A DNA stretch of 64,000 nucleotides. It comes from Pseudomonadota bacterium (GTDB lineage Bacteria > Desulfobacterota > Desulfovibrionia > Desulfovibrionales > Desulfomicrobiaceae). The stretch is taken from NCBI GenBank assembly GCA_023393525.1, contig JAEWKZ010000046.1:75665-139664 (forward strand). Direction: 5' to 3'. The translations under genes were made by a program, and so were the position numbers. Every line of letters starts with the position of its first letter. Position 1 is the stretch's first letter. Of the stretch, positions 42,655 to 51,962 are shown piece by piece. Below the pieces are notes generated by a model that worked only from the letters and a program-made list of their open reading frames with translations, was not told the DNA's origin and searched no databases.

Positions 42655-44596
42655 GCCAGTAGAAGGACAGGGCCGGTATGGTAATCTGTCCGTCCTCCAC
42701 CGGCACCCGCTCGCCGGAATACAGGTCCGTCATGACGCCATGGCTGAAGAATCCGTGCGGTAGAAGCGTCTCGATGGAAAGAGCCTGCGCTTCGACGTTG
42801 AAGTTGCTGACGGCGAGCACCCGGCTGCGGCAGTTTTCCGGATCCGTGCGGTAGAAGACCAGCAGGTTCGGGTTCTCGACCAGCAGCAGGTGGCGGTTGT
42901 CGAAGTCCGCGAAAGGCGGAAGCTCCTTGCGCAGGGCGATCATTTTCTTCAGCGCGGAGAATATGCGCTGTTCCACTGTGCCGCTGTGATGGCGCTTTTC
43001 CGCCTTGTTCCAATCGAAGTGCGAACGGTGCACCCAGCGCGAGTCATGCTGGGTGGCCGGATCGGAGAGAAATTCCAGGTTGTTCAGCGTGCCTATGGCG
43101 TCTCCGTAGTACATGAGCGGCAGCCCGCCAAAGGAGAGGATGACGCTGTGCAGGAGCGTGATGGCCTTGATGGCGGCGTTTATGGCTTCCTCGTCCCCGG
43201 ATTCCAGGGCTGATTCCAGGCCGACCAGCGATGCCAGCGAACCGGAGATGCGCCCGTCGCCGGTCTTCAGGTTCGTTCCAAACGGCATGCCCCTGGCCGG
43301 GGATGACGGAAAGCTGCCCGTGAAATAATCGACCAGAAAGCTTCGATGCAGGGTCGGGTCGTACCCGGCCAGCTCCACGTCGCGATCGTCGAAGCCGAGC
43401 CCGATGTCGTCGTGGCAGCGCACATAATTGAGCCAGGTGGCGCGTTCCAGTTTTTCCGGCAGGTTTTTGATGCCCAGATTGAGCAGGTTGGCGTTCTTGG
43501 TGGCCACGGCGTCCCAGAGCAGGGCCATGAGCGAGGCGTTGTAGGCGATCTCGCATTCCTTGGAGTAGATGGCGTCCTCGCCGAAGTATTTGGCGATCTC
43601 GCCCGGCGCGACGATGGCCTCCGCGATGAACAGCACGCCAGGCGCGGTCACCTGGCAGCAGTCCTTCATGAGCCGCAGCAACAGGTGCGCCTCGCGTTCG
43701 TTCTGGCAAGTGCTGCCGATCTTCTTCCACAGGAAGGCCACGGCGTCGAGGCGCAGGATGTCCGCGCCCTTGTTGGCCCAGAAGAGGATGATATCGAGCA
43801 TTTCGATGAGCACCGCCGGATTGCGGTAGTTCAGATCCCACTGGTAGTTGTTGAAGACCGTCATCACCCATTTGCCCATGCTTTCGTCCCAGGTGAAATT
43901 GCCGGGGGCGGTGGCGGGGAAGATTTCGGGCATGCCCTCCTCGTAGGCGTCGGGAATTTCCCGGTCGTCGAAGACGTAGTAGTAGTCCTGATATTTTTTT
44001 TCCCCCTGCCGCGCCCTGTCCGCCCACTCGTGCTCTTCCGAGGTGTGGTTGACCACGACATCCAGGACCAGGAGCATTTCTCGGCTTCTGAGCGCGGTCG
44101 CCAGACTCTCCAGGTCTTTCATGGTGCCGTATTTGGAGTCGATCTTGCGGAAGTCGCGCACGGCGTAGCCGCCGTCGTTGTTGACCGACGGGCAGTCGAG
44201 GATGGGCATGACGTGCAGCATGTTGACGCCCAGTTCCTGCAGATAGGGGAGCTTTTCATGCAGGCCCTGCAGGTTGTCCGCGAAGCGGTCGCAGTACAGG
44301 GCCATGGCCACCCATTTCTGGTTCAGGAACCAGTTGTAATGGACCTCGCGCGCCAGGTCCGACTTGCGCAGCACGGGTGCTCGTTCCATATAGCGCAGGG
44401 CCAGGGTCTCGACGAGGCGCACCATCTGCTGCGTGAAATCGGGGCGGTCGCCGTAGAGCATCTTGAAGAGTGAATAGATGGCGTAGAAATTGGCGCCCAG
44501 CCGGGTATAGAAGTGGCGCAGCCGGAACTTGCCGATTTCCGGCCTGAGCTCGGCCAGGATTTTATTGAGCAGGGCATGGGAGGCTTGTTCGTACAT
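42644..44596 (-). CDS. ams: Amylosucrase (GH13 subfamily 4)
   Basis: A 650-residue alpha-amylase-family glucosyltransferase that cleaves sucrose and builds alpha-1,4-glucan, releasing fructose. An all-helical N-terminal domain (about 1-85) is followed by the (beta/alpha)8 barrel. It has LDVVVNHTS, the nucleophile aspartate in LRLDAVAFLW, the acid glutamate in FIAEAIV and the transition-state pair in RCHDDIG. The length matches characterised amylosucrases (about 630-650). It is cytosolic, with no signal peptide. Last gene of the sucrose operon; its ATG abuts the phosphatase stop. Confidence 0.9.
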   Translation of the reverse strand: MYEQASHALLNKILAELRPEIGKFRLRHFYTRLGANFYAIYSLFKMLYGDRPDFTQQMVRLVETLALRYMERAPVLRKSDLAREVHYNWFLNQKWVAMALYCDRFADNLQGLHEKLPYLQELGVNMLHVMPILDCPSVNNDGGYAVRDFRKIDSKYGTMKDLESLATALRSREMLLVLDVVVNHTSEEHEWADRARQGEKKYQDYYYVFDDREIPDAYEEGMPEIFPATAPGNFTWDESMGKWVMTVFNNYQWDLNYRNPAVLIEMLDIILFWANKGADILRLDAVAFLWKKIGSTCQNEREAHLLLRLMKDCCQVTAPGVLFIAEAIVAPGEIAKYFGEDAIYSKECEIAYNASLMALLWDAVATKNANLLNLGIKNLPEKLERATWLNYVRCHDDIGLGFDDRDVELAGYDPTLHRSFLVDYFTGSFPSSPARGMPFGTNLKTGDGRISGSLASLVGLESALESGDEEAINAAIKAITLLHSVILSFGGLPLMYYGDAIGTLNNLEFLSDPATQHDSRWVHRSHFDWNKAEKRHHSGTVEQRIFSALKKMIALRKELPPFADFDNRHLLLVENPNLLVFYRTDPENCRSRVLAVSNFNVEAQALSIETLLPHGFFSHGVMTDLYSGERVPVEDGQITIPALSFYWLKD

Positions 44597-45439
44597 TTAT
44601 TCTTCCTTGTGCGATTCGCATTCCCGCAGCCACGCATCGGCCTCGGGCCAGAAGTGCGCGACGCCTTCGAGAATGCCTGCGCCGTAGTTTCCGTTCATGT
44701 CCAGATAGCCGCCTTTGGCCATGTACAGCGCTTCGGGTTTGGTTTTTGCCGCCCGGGCCTTTGTTTGCGGGTCGGCATTGGCCACCAGCACTGACGGGAT
44801 GTCGCTCAGCAGGACGTCCAGGTCGTTGCCGCTGTCGCCCGCGAAGACCGTGTTGCGCAGCGAAAATCCGTGTCGTTCCATCAGGAAACGGATGGCCTGG
44901 AGCTTGCCCGCGCTTCGCGGGAGCACGTCGAGCAGGCCCGTGCCCGCCAGTTCGTCGATGCTCCAGATCAGGTTGGCATGGATGCCTTCGTCAAGCAGGC
45001 GCGCAGTTATCCGAGCGATCAGGGCGCGGGAGTCCGTGTCCACGGCTGCATAGTAGCTGAGTTTGAAGGGGGCCTGCTTTTCCCGTTCCTGGAGTCGCAG
45101 TTCCGGGAAGTCCAGCATGCCCCGGAGCCTTTCGGAGTTCAGGCCGCGCCAATCCGAAGCGATGTTGTCCTGCCACGCTCTCCAGGGTCGCCAGCCTTGC
45201 GCGGAAACTTCGTAGATGCTCGCCCCGACATCGGCGATGGCGAAGTCGGGGTCGGGGAGCCCGAACTCGGCGATGGCGTCCTCGATCAAGGCCCGGTGGC
45301 GGCCTGTCACGTAGGCCAGGCGGATTTCCCGGCGGCCTGCCAGCTTTCTGAAAAGCCTGTCGGCGGCGGGGCACAGGGGGGCCGGGCCGTTGGGGATCAG
45401 CGTCCGGTCAAGGTCGGTGCAGAGCAGAAACCGTTTCAT
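44597..45439 (-). CDS. spp: Sucrose-phosphate phosphatase
   Basis: HAD-superfamily hydrolase (280 residues) removing phosphate from sucrose-6-phosphate. The nucleophile motif is Asp9-Leu-Asp11-Arg-Thr13 and the late metal motif is GDSGNDLD. The cap region with FKLSYY and the TGRH loop match SPP. Start overlaps the sucrose-phosphate synthase stop as ATGA. Because the synthase's own HAD domain has lost its nucleophile, this protein should be the working phosphatase of the pathway. Confidence 0.9.
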   Translation of the reverse strand: MKRFLLCTDLDRTLIPNGPAPLCPAADRLFRKLAGRREIRLAYVTGRHRALIEDAIAEFGLPDPDFAIADVGASIYEVSAQGWRPWRAWQDNIASDWRGLNSERLRGMLDFPELRLQEREKQAPFKLSYYAAVDTDSRALIARITARLLDEGIHANLIWSIDELAGTGLLDVLPRSAGKLQAIRFLMERHGFSLRNTVFAGDSGNDLDVLLSDIPSVLVANADPQTKARAAKTKPEALYMAKGGYLDMNGNYGAGILEGVAHFWPEADAWLRECESHKEE

Positions 45440-47601
45440 GGCGTGTCGTCCTCCCGGGAAGGGAAGCCATAATGGGCCATGGCGTCGAGAATGCCCGCCG
45501 CGAAAGACGCTTCGGAAAAATAAATGCCGTCGATATTGGCCAGGTCCGAGAGTTCGGAGGTGTGGCGGTTGTCCACCACCGTGCCCAGGGTGTTGCCGCG
45601 CAGCATGTCGGCATCGGCCCCGGTGACTCCGGCCACCAGAGTGTTTTGCAACGGAAAATCCAGCTGTTCGGAACACCAGCGCAGGGCCAGCCCCTTGGAT
45701 GCCCGCAGCGGCAGCACGTCGAGGTACTGGCCAAAGGAGACGAGCACGTTCACGGCCTGTTCGTTGTGCTGAAGCAGCTGGCGGACCTGCTGCCCGCTGA
45801 TCACGCTGGTGTCGATGTAGTAGCTGATCTTGAACGGGCTCTGGTGTTTCTTGGGCTGTACGGACAGGCCCGGAATTTCGCGCAGGGTCTCGCGCACCGC
45901 CCGGGGGTCCCAGAGGTGATTGATGTGGCGCTCCCAGATCGTGTCCTGGGTGAGGTTCGGGGCGTAGTGTATTTCCGTGCCCTGACCGGAGATCAGCACG
46001 TCGGGCTGCGGGATCTTGTGCTTGCGCAGCGTGGCCAGGGCGTTGTCGAGGCGGCGTCCGGTGGCGATGCCGAACAGGAGCGTCTTGCGATGCGTCTGGA
46101 GGGCCGCCATGAGCGCCGAGAGGGAGCGCTCATCCCCTATCAGGCTCAAGTCCAGCTCCGCGAAGAGGGCCTGCTTGCGGGAAATGCCCCTGCGTCGGAT
46201 GGGGGGCATGCGTACCAGCGGCTCGGTTTTTTCAACCAGCGGACGGACAACGTCCAGGTATTTTTCCACGTGCGCCTGCCATGAATAGTGGCGGCGCACG
46301 CCGGTCAGTCCATTCCTGACGAAGCCGCGCCATGTTTTCCTGTCGACCAGGGTTCGCAGGATCGTTTCCGCCATGGCCTCCTTGTCCAGGGGATCGACGA
46401 GGTGCCCGTTGCGGCAATTCCTGATGATGTCGATGGGTCCCCCGTCCTCCGTGGCCACGATGGGCAGCCCGCAGGCTGCGGCTTCGAGCAGGGTCAGTCC
46501 GAAGGGCTCGGTCAGCGCGGGATTGACGAAGACCCCGCCTGACGCGGCGGCGAGGCGAAAAAGGGTGCCCACTTCCTCCGGCCTGTGGTGTTTGGGATAG
46601 GCTGCCTTGCCGTAGAGGTCGTGGCGATCGACGGCGAGCAGGATGTCGTTCAGGACGCCTCGCGCACCCTCGTCCATGTCCTGGATGTCGTCGCGGTTTC
46701 CGGCCACGACGACCAGGTTGGCTGCGTCTTGCAGCTCCGGAGACTCCCCGTAGGCGTCAATGAGGGTCACGATGTTCTTTTTCGGGTCTGGTCGGGAGAG
46801 CGCAAGCACCATGGGCTTTGCGGGCCGGTTCAGGAAACGCTTCAGTTCGCGGGCGATGGGGCTTGTTTTCTCACTTTTGCGGGGCGGGTAGAAATGACCC
46901 AGGTCCGTGCCCGGAGCAATGACGCGCATGCGTTCGGGCTGGTAGAAATCGTAAAGTCCGTACTGTTCTTCGATTTCCTGCCCGGTGCTGGTGATGATGC
47001 GCTCGGCCGCGCCAAGAGTCGTTTCTTCCGCCTCGATGCGCCTCGACATGTTGTATGTCTCCTCGATCTGCTCGCGGGAAATGCCGCTGGCCAGCAGGCG
47101 CAGCCGTTTGCTGCGGCCCAGGGAGTGGCCGGTGTGGACCAGGGGAATGCCGAGCTGGTGCGAAAGCCGGGCCCCGACATAGCCCGCGTCGGCGTAATGG
47201 CTGTGCAAAATGTCCGGGATGCGGTCCTGGCTTTTGAGGAAGGCGAACACGTTGTCGGAAAAATTGTCCAGGGAATCCCACAACAGCTCCTTGCGCAGGT
47301 ATTTTTCCTCGCCGCATTCGATGCGCACGATGCTCGCTTTATCCGACAGCGGCTCGAGCGTCCGCGCGTAATCGGGACTGACGGCATCGTCGATGACCTT
47401 GCGCGTCAGCAGAACTGCTTTTTCCACATCCGGGTGTTCACCCAGTGCGCGGGTCAGCTCGACCACGTACTTGACCTGCCCGCCGGTGTCCGCGTCGCGG
47501 CCAAGTTCCATGTCGTGCCCCCGGACTAGGCCGTGGATGCTCAGAAGAACGATGAACAGCGGTTTTTTGACAGGGCGTTTTCGTGTTTTCACTGTGTCCA
47601 C
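45436..47601 (-). CDS. sps: Sucrose-phosphate synthase with degenerate C-terminal HAD domain
   Basis: A 721-residue protein condensing UDP-glucose (or another NDP-glucose) with fructose-6-phosphate. The GT-B glycosyltransferase part (about 1-460) shows HGLVRGHDMELGRDADTGGQ (in parts: GRDADTGGQ), HSHYADAG, ALSRPDPKKN and the EPFGLTLLEAAACGLP sugar-nucleotide site. Residues 475-720 are an SPP-like HAD domain in which the nucleophile motif reads ELDLS (Glu482, Ser486) instead of DxDxT. This fusion resembles plant-type SPS. It overlaps the fructokinase by 13 bp and spp by 4 bp. Confidence 0.92.
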   Translation of the reverse strand: MDTVKTRKRPVKKPLFIVLLSIHGLVRGHDMELGRDADTGGQVKYVVELTRALGEHPDVEKAVLLTRKVIDDAVSPDYARTLEPLSDKASIVRIECGEEKYLRKELLWDSLDNFSDNVFAFLKSQDRIPDILHSHYADAGYVGARLSHQLGIPLVHTGHSLGRSKRLRLLASGISREQIEETYNMSRRIEAEETTLGAAERIITSTGQEIEEQYGLYDFYQPERMRVIAPGTDLGHFYPPRKSEKTSPIARELKRFLNRPAKPMVLALSRPDPKKNIVTLIDAYGESPELQDAANLVVVAGNRDDIQDMDEGARGVLNDILLAVDRHDLYGKAAYPKHHRPEEVGTLFRLAAASGGVFVNPALTEPFGLTLLEAAACGLPIVATEDGGPIDIIRNCRNGHLVDPLDKEAMAETILRTLVDRKTWRGFVRNGLTGVRRHYSWQAHVEKYLDVVRPLVEKTEPLVRMPPIRRRGISRKQALFAELDLSLIGDERSLSALMAALQTHRKTLLFGIATGRRLDNALATLRKHKIPQPDVLISGQGTEIHYAPNLTQDTIWERHINHLWDPRAVRETLREIPGLSVQPKKHQSPFKISYYIDTSVISGQQVRQLLQHNEQAVNVLVSFGQYLDVLPLRASKGLALRWCSEQLDFPLQNTLVAGVTGADADMLRGNTLGTVVDNRHTSELSDLANIDGIYFSEASFAAGILDAMAHYGFPSREDDTP

Positions 47602-48539
47602 TCCCTGAGAAACGGCTGATAGAATTCCCGGTTGTCAGGGACCGCGCCCCGGATTTCGCAGATGGCGGCGGCAAACGCGTCCGCGCGCTCAAGGGCGGCG
47701 GCCGGCGACCAACCTCGGAATATCCCGAGAATGCACACGGCGGCAAACGCGTCGCCCGCGCCCACCGTGTCCACGATGTCCGGCGTCTTGCCGGACGACG
47801 CCTCTGAAACATGGTTGCGCCCGTCAAGTTGCCAGGCTCCCGCGCTGCCCGACGTCACGATCAGGCGGTCGATGTCGAACATGCGCTTCAATGCCCGCGC
47901 CCGTTCCTGTTCGCCGGCTCCCCGCGCTCCGAACATGGTGGTCAGAATGCGCAGTTCCTCGTCGTTGAGCTTCACGATGTCGGCTTGCCGCAGGGAAAAA
48001 CGGGCGGTGTCCTCGTCATACCAGGGTTCGCGCAGGTTGATGTCCAGAAAGCGCGGGGCCGCGCACTGGCACAGCACGGCGGCCAACGCCTGTCGGGAGA
48101 CGGGGTGGCGCTGGCTCAGGGACCCGAAATAGATGAGTCCGGGGTGCGAGCCTTCCAGCGCCGCGCCCGCGCTGTGCGGGTCGATGAAGTCGTAGGCCTG
48201 TCGCGGCAGGATTTCGAAGCGATGCCCGTCTGCCTCGATGTGCACCTGCACGCGTCCGGTGGGGCGGTTCCGGTCGATCTGGATCGCGCCTGCGTCCATG
48301 CCCCAGTCCGTCATGTCGTCAAGCATCCTCGCCCCCAGCGCGTCGTCGCCCAGACGGGAGACCAGGAGCGGCTTTTGACCGAAAGCGGCCAGATGCCGGG
48401 CGACGTTGAACGGCGCTCCGCCGGGCACCGAGCGGTCAGGGAAGACGTCCGCCAGCATTTCCCCGAAAAGGATTATCGACGTTCCGTCGGTTGCGGGTTC
48501 AACCGTCGGCAGGGAAGCGTTTTGTCCTGGGTTTGTCAT
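47589..48539 (-). CDS. Fructokinase (PfkB family)
   Basis: A 316-residue PfkB-family kinase phosphorylating fructose to fructose-6-phosphate. It has the N-terminal GGAPFNVARHLA motif and the catalytic DTVGAGDAFAA anion-hole motif with the base aspartate. LDINLREPWYDED is the usual fructokinase strand. First gene of an operon with sps, spp and ams: it recycles fructose released by amylosucrase into a sucrose precursor. The same gene set is known from halotolerant methanotrophs, where sucrose is a compatible solute. Confidence 0.93.
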   Translation of the reverse strand: MTNPGQNASLPTVEPATDGTSIILFGEMLADVFPDRSVPGGAPFNVARHLAAFGQKPLLVSRLGDDALGARMLDDMTDWGMDAGAIQIDRNRPTGRVQVHIEADGHRFEILPRQAYDFIDPHSAGAALEGSHPGLIYFGSLSQRHPVSRQALAAVLCQCAAPRFLDINLREPWYDEDTARFSLRQADIVKLNDEELRILTTMFGARGAGEQERARALKRMFDIDRLIVTSGSAGAWQLDGRNHVSEASSGKTPDIVDTVGAGDAFAAVCILGIFRGWSPAAALERADAFAAAICEIRGAVPDNREFYQPFLREWTQ

Positions 48540-48903
48540 GGGTCTATCTTCCGGCGATGTTGGGGTATGTCGTGAGCTTCAAGGGTGCTTGGTCATGCAC
48601 GGGCCAAGGTTGCATTAAAAACTGTCGGGTTTGGGAGATTCATTGCTTACAGTCGGCGAAAAGATTCAGTTTTTTCGCCACCGTAGTTGAGATATTTTGG
48701 TGTCTGGATATGAAACAAAACGTGTCTTTAAAAAAGTTGTGCAATTTTTTTTTCTACATGTTTACTGCGATTGCTGTCAATAAACAGCGAAACTGGCGTT
48801 TTTTGAGAGGTTGTTTCGTTACTGTTGTGGTATTGTTGTCGAGCAATGACGGCGTTGGCGTGTCAGATTTCTGTGTCCGACGGCTGGCACGGGAGTGAAA
48901 ATA
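48540..48903. other. AT-rich gene-free region upstream of the sucrose operon
   Basis: About 360 bp markedly richer in A+T than the surroundings, with no credible gene. On the minus strand it offers several -35/-10-like pairs, for example TTGACA at 48780-48775, and a hairpin GGCGAAAA/TTTTCGCC at 48655-48679. It is the only place for the promoter and control sites of the fructokinase-sps-spp-ams operon. Confidence 0.5.
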
Positions 48904-48945
48904 AAACGGCGCGGGCCGGGATTCATTCCCTGGCCCGCGCCGTTT
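48904..48945 (-). terminator. Terminator of the glycine betaine transporter operon
   Basis: A perfect 14-bp stem (48904-48917 with 48932-48945), followed on the minus strand by TTTTATTTT. It lies 22 bases after the binding-protein stop codon. Confidence 0.85.
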
Positions 48946-48967
48946 CCGATCATGTCTCGGGCAGGAT

Positions 48968-49807
48968 TTATTTGCCCATCCAGCTTTTTACGGTGTCCGG
49001 ATATTCCTTCAGGAAACGCTTGGCGTTCTCCTCTGGAGAGCCGCCTTCCTGGTTCCAGGCCATGACCATCTGGAGTTGCGCGGGGGAATCCCACTTGAAG
49101 TTGGAGAAGAAGGCGTGGACTTCAGGCATGTCCTTGTCCAGGCCCTTGCGCACGATGCCCTCGATTTTCTCCTCGCCGCCCAGTACGCCCTTGGGGTCTT
49201 CCAGGTATTTGAGGTCCCACTTGCCGAACATCCAGTGCGGGGACCAGGCCGTGACGACCACCCATTCGTTGTTCTTGATGGCGTTGTCCAGGGCCGCGGT
49301 CATGGTCGCGCCGGAGCCTTCCATGAGTTCGAGCTTGTTCAAGCCGTAGTCGGTCATGGCCTGCTCGGACAGCTTCATGAGGCCCGCGCCCGGATCGATG
49401 CCGATGATCTTGCCGCCGAACTTGTCGGCGTTGGCGTTAAGCTCCTCAATGGAGTTTATGGTCACGTAGGAGGGCACGGCCCAGCCGAGCTTGGCTCCGC
49501 CGGAAACCACCGAGACCTTTTCGACCTTGTCCTTGACCTTCTCGTAGTAGTCGGCGTGGGTCACCGGCAGCCATGCCGTGACCATGGCGTCCACGTCGCC
49601 CGTGCCCAGGGCCTGCCACATGGCGGCCGCGGCGACGGGCAGGGTTTCGACCTCATAGCCCATTTCCTCCAGTGCGGCCTTGGCGGTCATGGTGCTGGCC
49701 GTGGCGCAGTCCCATTCCACATAGGCGATGCGGACTTTTCCTTTGGCCGCCATGGCCGGGGCGGCCACGAACATCAGACAGATCAGGGCGAGCAGAATTT
49801 TCTTCAT
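48968..49807 (-). CDS. opuAC: Glycine betaine ABC transporter binding protein
   Basis: A 279-residue periplasmic OpuAC-type protein. The signal peptide ends AAPAMA (about residue 20). The mature protein begins KVRIAYVEWDCA and has aromatic cage candidates in MVTAWLPVTH, VTAWSPHWMFGKWD and NFKWDSP. GGAG-type ribosome site in front of the ATG. It is the last gene of the OpuA-type importer and is separated from the permease by only 18 bp. Proline betaine or choline could also be bound. Confidence 0.92.
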   Translation of the reverse strand: MKKILLALICLMFVAAPAMAAKGKVRIAYVEWDCATASTMTAKAALEEMGYEVETLPVAAAAMWQALGTGDVDAMVTAWLPVTHADYYEKVKDKVEKVSVVSGGAKLGWAVPSYVTINSIEELNANADKFGGKIIGIDPGAGLMKLSEQAMTDYGLNKLELMEGSGATMTAALDNAIKNNEWVVVTAWSPHWMFGKWDLKYLEDPKGVLGGEEKIEGIVRKGLDKDMPEVHAFFSNFKWDSPAQLQMVMAWNQEGGSPEENAKRFLKEYPDTVKSWMGK

Positions 49808-49825
49808 GCGATACTCCTTGTTGTT

Positions 49826-50662
49826 TTATTTATCTTTGCGGGTGCCCAGCTTCTGCAGCACCCGGTCCAGGATCATGGCCACGATGACGATGGCGATGCC
49901 CGCTTCGAAGCCCCGGCCCATCTGCAATCGCTGGATGGCCTTCCAGACTTCGCCGCCCAGGCCCTTGGCGCCGATCATGGAGGCGATGACGACCATGGAC
50001 AGGGCCAGCATGACCGTCTGGTTGACGCCGGCCATGATGGTCGGCGCGGCCAGGGGCAGATCCAGTTTGTACAGTCGCTGCATGCGCGTCGCGCCGAAGG
50101 CGGTGGAGCATTCCACAAGCTCCGCCGGAATCTGGCGGATGCCGAGGCACGTGAAGCGGATCGCCGGCGGCATGGAAAAGATGACCGTGGAAAAAATGGC
50201 CGCTGTCTTGCCCAGGCCGAAAAAGGGAATGGCCGGGATCAGGTAGACAAAGGCGGGCATGGTCTGCATCACGTCGAGCACGGGCATGACCACGCGGTAC
50301 ATCCGCGTGCTGATGGCCGAAAGGATACCCAGAGGCACGCCCAGGGCGATGGCGCACAGGGTCGAGACCAGCACCAGAGCGATGGTGCTGACGGTGGCCG
50401 TCCACAAGCCCATGTTCCAGATCAGCGCCAGGCCCAGGGCGCTGCCCACGGTCAGTTTGCGGTCCTTGGTCAGCAACCATACGCCGATGCCCACGAGCAC
50501 GATAAAGACCGGGATGGGGACGAGCAGCAGACCGCTTTCCATGGCGCCGAGGATCATTTCCACCACTTCGGCGCTGGCCTTGGTGATGAAGGACAAGTGC
50601 TCGACCAGAAAGTCGATGCCCGATTCTATGACTTCGCCTACCGGCAGTTTGTATTCGTTCAT
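49826..50662 (-). CDS. opuAB: Glycine betaine ABC transporter permease
   Basis: A 278-residue inner-membrane permease with about six or seven helices. The conserved coupling loop reads ECSTAFGATRMQRLYKLDLPLA (key part EC..AFGA), preceded by IPFFGLGKTAAIFSTVIFSMPP-like helix residues typical of ProW/OpuAB. It overlaps the ATPase gene stop by four bases, so both subunits are made together. Confidence 0.92.
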   Translation of the reverse strand: MNEYKLPVGEVIESGIDFLVEHLSFITKASAEVVEMILGAMESGLLLVPIPVFIVLVGIGVWLLTKDRKLTVGSALGLALIWNMGLWTATVSTIALVLVSTLCAIALGVPLGILSAISTRMYRVVMPVLDVMQTMPAFVYLIPAIPFFGLGKTAAIFSTVIFSMPPAIRFTCLGIRQIPAELVECSTAFGATRMQRLYKLDLPLAAPTIMAGVNQTVMLALSMVVIASMIGAKGLGGEVWKAIQRLQMGRGFEAGIAIVIVAMILDRVLQKLGTRKDK

Positions 50663-51852
50663 GCGGCGCCTCCTCTTTCAGCCAGGGCCGCGACCAGGGT
50701 GCCGCGCACAATGACTCCCTTGAATTTGTTTGCCTCATCGACCACGGCCAGCGGATAGGGCAGGTCGGCCATGATTCCGAAAAGATCCTGGGCCGGCGTT
50801 TCTGGAAACACGGTCTTGATGTCCGTGCAGATGGCCTCGGTCAGGCTCCCTTCCCCGCGCTGGGCAAGGATGGCCGCGGAATCGGCGGACACGATGCCCA
50901 CCAGCCGGTGCGTATGGTCGACCACGAACAGGTGGGCGATGTTGTGCTTGCGCATCTTGCGCAGGGCCGCGCGCGGGCCGTCGGTGCGCAGATAGGCCAC
51001 GGCTTCGCTGTGCTTCATGACGGATTCGGCGGTCAGGACCTTGGTGATGTCCACGTCCTCGACAAAGCGCGCGACATACTCGTCGGCCGGGTGGGTCAGA
51101 ATCTCTTCCGGCGAGCCGACCTGCACGATGGCGCCATCTTTCATCAAGATGATGCGGTCGCCGAGTTTCAGGGCTTCGTCCAGATCGTGGGAGATGAAGA
51201 CGATGGTCTTTTGCATCCGCTCCTGCAGGTTGATGAGCTCGTCCTGCATGTCGCGCCGGATCAGGGGGTCGAGGGCGCTGAACGCCTCGTCCATGAGCAG
51301 GATGTCCGGGGAAAGCGCCAGGGCGCGGGCCAGGCCGACCCGCTGCTGCATGCCGCCGGACAGCTGGCGCGGGTACGAGGCGCCCCAGCCGTCAAGGCCG
51401 ACCAGGGAAAGGGCCTCGTCGGCCAGTTTGAGTCGCTGCTCCTTGTCCATGCCCTGGATTTCAAGGCCCAGAGCCGCGTTTTCGAGCACGGTGCGATGCG
51501 GAAAAAGGGCGAAATTTTGGAAAACCATGCCCATCTTGCGCTGTCGCAACTGTCGCAGTTCGTCGTCGCCCATGGTCAGGACGTCGCGACCGTCGATGAG
51601 GATCTTGCCCGCGGTGGGGGTGATCAGGCGGTTCAGGCAGCGCACCAGCGTTGACTTGCCGCTGCCGGACAGGCCCATGACAACCACGATCTCCCCTTCA
51701 TGCACTTCGAACGTGGCGTTGTTGACGCCCACTCCGTGCCGGATGGAGGCCATGATGTCGTCCTTGGTTTTGCCCTGGGACAGCATCTGCAATGCTTTCT
51801 TAGGGTTGGGACCGAAAATCTTGTACAAACCTTCAACATATATTTTTGCCAT
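50659..51852 (-). CDS. opuAA: Glycine betaine ABC transporter ATPase with CBS domains
   Basis: A 397-residue ATPase of the ProV/OpuAA type. The ABC domain (about 30-260) has Walker A GLSGSGKST, signature LSGGMQQRVGLARAL and Walker B ILLMDEAFSALDP. Two CBS domains (about 275-395) follow, the ionic-strength sensor in OpuA-type transporters. The N-terminal KIYVEGLYKIFG is characteristic. The gene heads the importer operon, 136 bp after the PAS-LuxR gene. Confidence 0.94.
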   Translation of the reverse strand: MAKIYVEGLYKIFGPNPKKALQMLSQGKTKDDIMASIRHGVGVNNATFEVHEGEIVVVMGLSGSGKSTLVRCLNRLITPTAGKILIDGRDVLTMGDDELRQLRQRKMGMVFQNFALFPHRTVLENAALGLEIQGMDKEQRLKLADEALSLVGLDGWGASYPRQLSGGMQQRVGLARALALSPDILLMDEAFSALDPLIRRDMQDELINLQERMQKTIVFISHDLDEALKLGDRIILMKDGAIVQVGSPEEILTHPADEYVARFVEDVDITKVLTAESVMKHSEAVAYLRTDGPRAALRKMRKHNIAHLFVVDHTHRLVGIVSADSAAILAQRGEGSLTEAICTDIKTVFPETPAQDLFGIMADLPYPLAVVDEANKFKGVIVRGTLVAALAERGGAA

Positions 51853-51917
51853 TAAGTCTCCTTGGCTTCAAGGTGATGGAGCGTGCGCACGCACGCCTTT
51901 TTGCAGCATTGGGTAGA

Positions 51918-51925
51918 CTAGGGGA
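51918..51925. promoter_or_regulatory. CTAGGGGA site upstream of the opuA operon
   Basis: CTAGGGGA (minus strand TCCCCTAG) 66 bp upstream of the opuAA start, with A-rich bases next to it. The same octamer lies upstream of the PAS-LuxR gene at a similar distance, so both may be targets of that regulator. Confidence 0.35.
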
Positions 51926-51962
51926 AAAACGCGAGAGATCAAGGGGATGGAGCGGGGATATA

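Noticed and set aside
48491..48898. 135-codon frame through the AT-rich gap before the sucrose operon
   Set aside because: It begins inside the antisense of the fructokinase 5' end, lacks a ribosome site and has a cysteine/phenylalanine-rich composition expected from AT-rich non-coding DNA.
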